From NCBI RefSeq assembly GCF_014284175.1, contig NZ_JACOGA010000011.1, forward strand, positions 1 to 64,000: a stretch of 64,000 bases of DNA, read 5' to 3'. Numbering within the stretch: position 1 is the stretch's first letter; every line of letters starts with the position of its first letter. Made by a program: the position numbers and the translations under genes. Shown one piece after another: positions 63,867 through 64,000 of the stretch. The stretch comes from Affinundibacterium flavidum. Its GTDB lineage: Bacteria > Pseudomonadota > Gammaproteobacteria > Burkholderiales > Burkholderiaceae_D. The notes under the pieces were generated by a model that saw nothing but the letters and a program-made list of their open reading frames with translations, was not told the origin of the DNA and searched no databases.

Positions 63867-64000
63867 ATGACGCAAGCAACTCTTAAAGTAACTCCCTTGA
63901 ACGCAGCACATCGTGCAGCCGGCGCGAAGATGGTTGATTTCGGTGGCTGGGATATGCCAGTTAACTATGGTTCTCAAATTGAAGAACATCACGCTGTGCG
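63867..64000 (+). CDS. gcvT: Aminomethyltransferase (glycine cleavage T protein), 5' part
   Basis: Only the first 44 codons are in the window. The translation has [24 protein letters not shown], of which [14 protein letters not shown] is the diagnostic N-terminus of GcvT, followed by [13 protein letters not shown]. The enzyme takes the aminomethyl group from lipoyl-H-protein and passes it to tetrahydrofolate. Expression should be controlled by the glycine riboswitch upstream. The gene runs off the right edge. Confidence 0.95.
   Translation, partial: MTQATLKVTPLNAAHRAAGAKMVDFGGWDMPVNYGSQIEEHHAV

Noticed and set aside
63675..63992. Minus-strand 105-codon frame across the gcvT leader
   Set aside because: It runs across the inverted-repeat element and antisense to gcvT, so it is not a credible gene.

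Overview
The window looks like a chromosomal segment of a Burkholderiales betaproteobacterium, most likely Oxalobacteraceae and possibly close to Undibacterium. This is inferred from moderate GC content, the trxA-rho pair with type B L31 nearby, a betaproteobacterial-type 6S RNA beside zapA, a tandem glycine riboswitch before gcvT, and gene content; no database search was possible.

Layout. 1-5.3 kb is an accessory region: a 5'-truncated peptide (POT) transporter, a decayed gene fragment, an exported protein of unknown function, a relic of a tail-sheath gene, and an intact but orphan contractile-sheath gene. 5.4-9.3 kb holds tRNA-Leu(CAA), an ArnT-like glycosyltransferase, rpmE2, a TRIC-type channel and a TetR repressor. 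9.5-15.6 kb is a complete RND efflux operon (adaptor, pump, outer membrane channel) with an AcrR-like operator. 15.6-17 kb is rich in palindromic repeats. 17-26.6 kb is housekeeping: rho, trxA, an AddAB-type helicase-nuclease pair, a ZapB-like gene with zapA, and 6S RNA. 26.8-38.1 kb is a B12-riboswitch-led cobalamin uptake and salvage operon (btuB, cobU, btuF, btuC, btuD, cobO, cbiB, cobD, cobT, cobS, cobC), split by a small terminal-inverted-repeat element between btuD and cobO. 38.2-43.7 kb has an ACP phosphodiesterase, an IS110-family element, an MFS transporter and several small or hypothetical genes.

44.2-48.2 kb carries the most unusual gene: one 1,329-residue reading frame joining an N-terminal FAD amine/L-amino-acid oxidase to a C-terminal lipoxygenase domain with recognisable iron ligands. 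48.4-59.1 kb resembles a conflict or defence-type region: an HNH nuclease, a lipoprotein, a RES-Xre toxin-antitoxin pair, and a tightly packed five-gene operon (SWIM zinc finger, DUF5691, MoxR-type AAA+ ATPase, DUF5682, VWA protein). 59.2-62.5 kb has an HscC-type Hsp70 with a terminator-like hairpin in its leader, followed by a J-domain-like membrane protein. 62.6-64 kb ends with an EVE-domain protein, a tandem glycine riboswitch, a small inverted-repeat element and the start of gcvT.

The main candidates for undescribed biology are the oxidase-lipoxygenase fusion and the five-gene MoxR/VWA operon. Both functional readings are inferred from motifs seen by eye.
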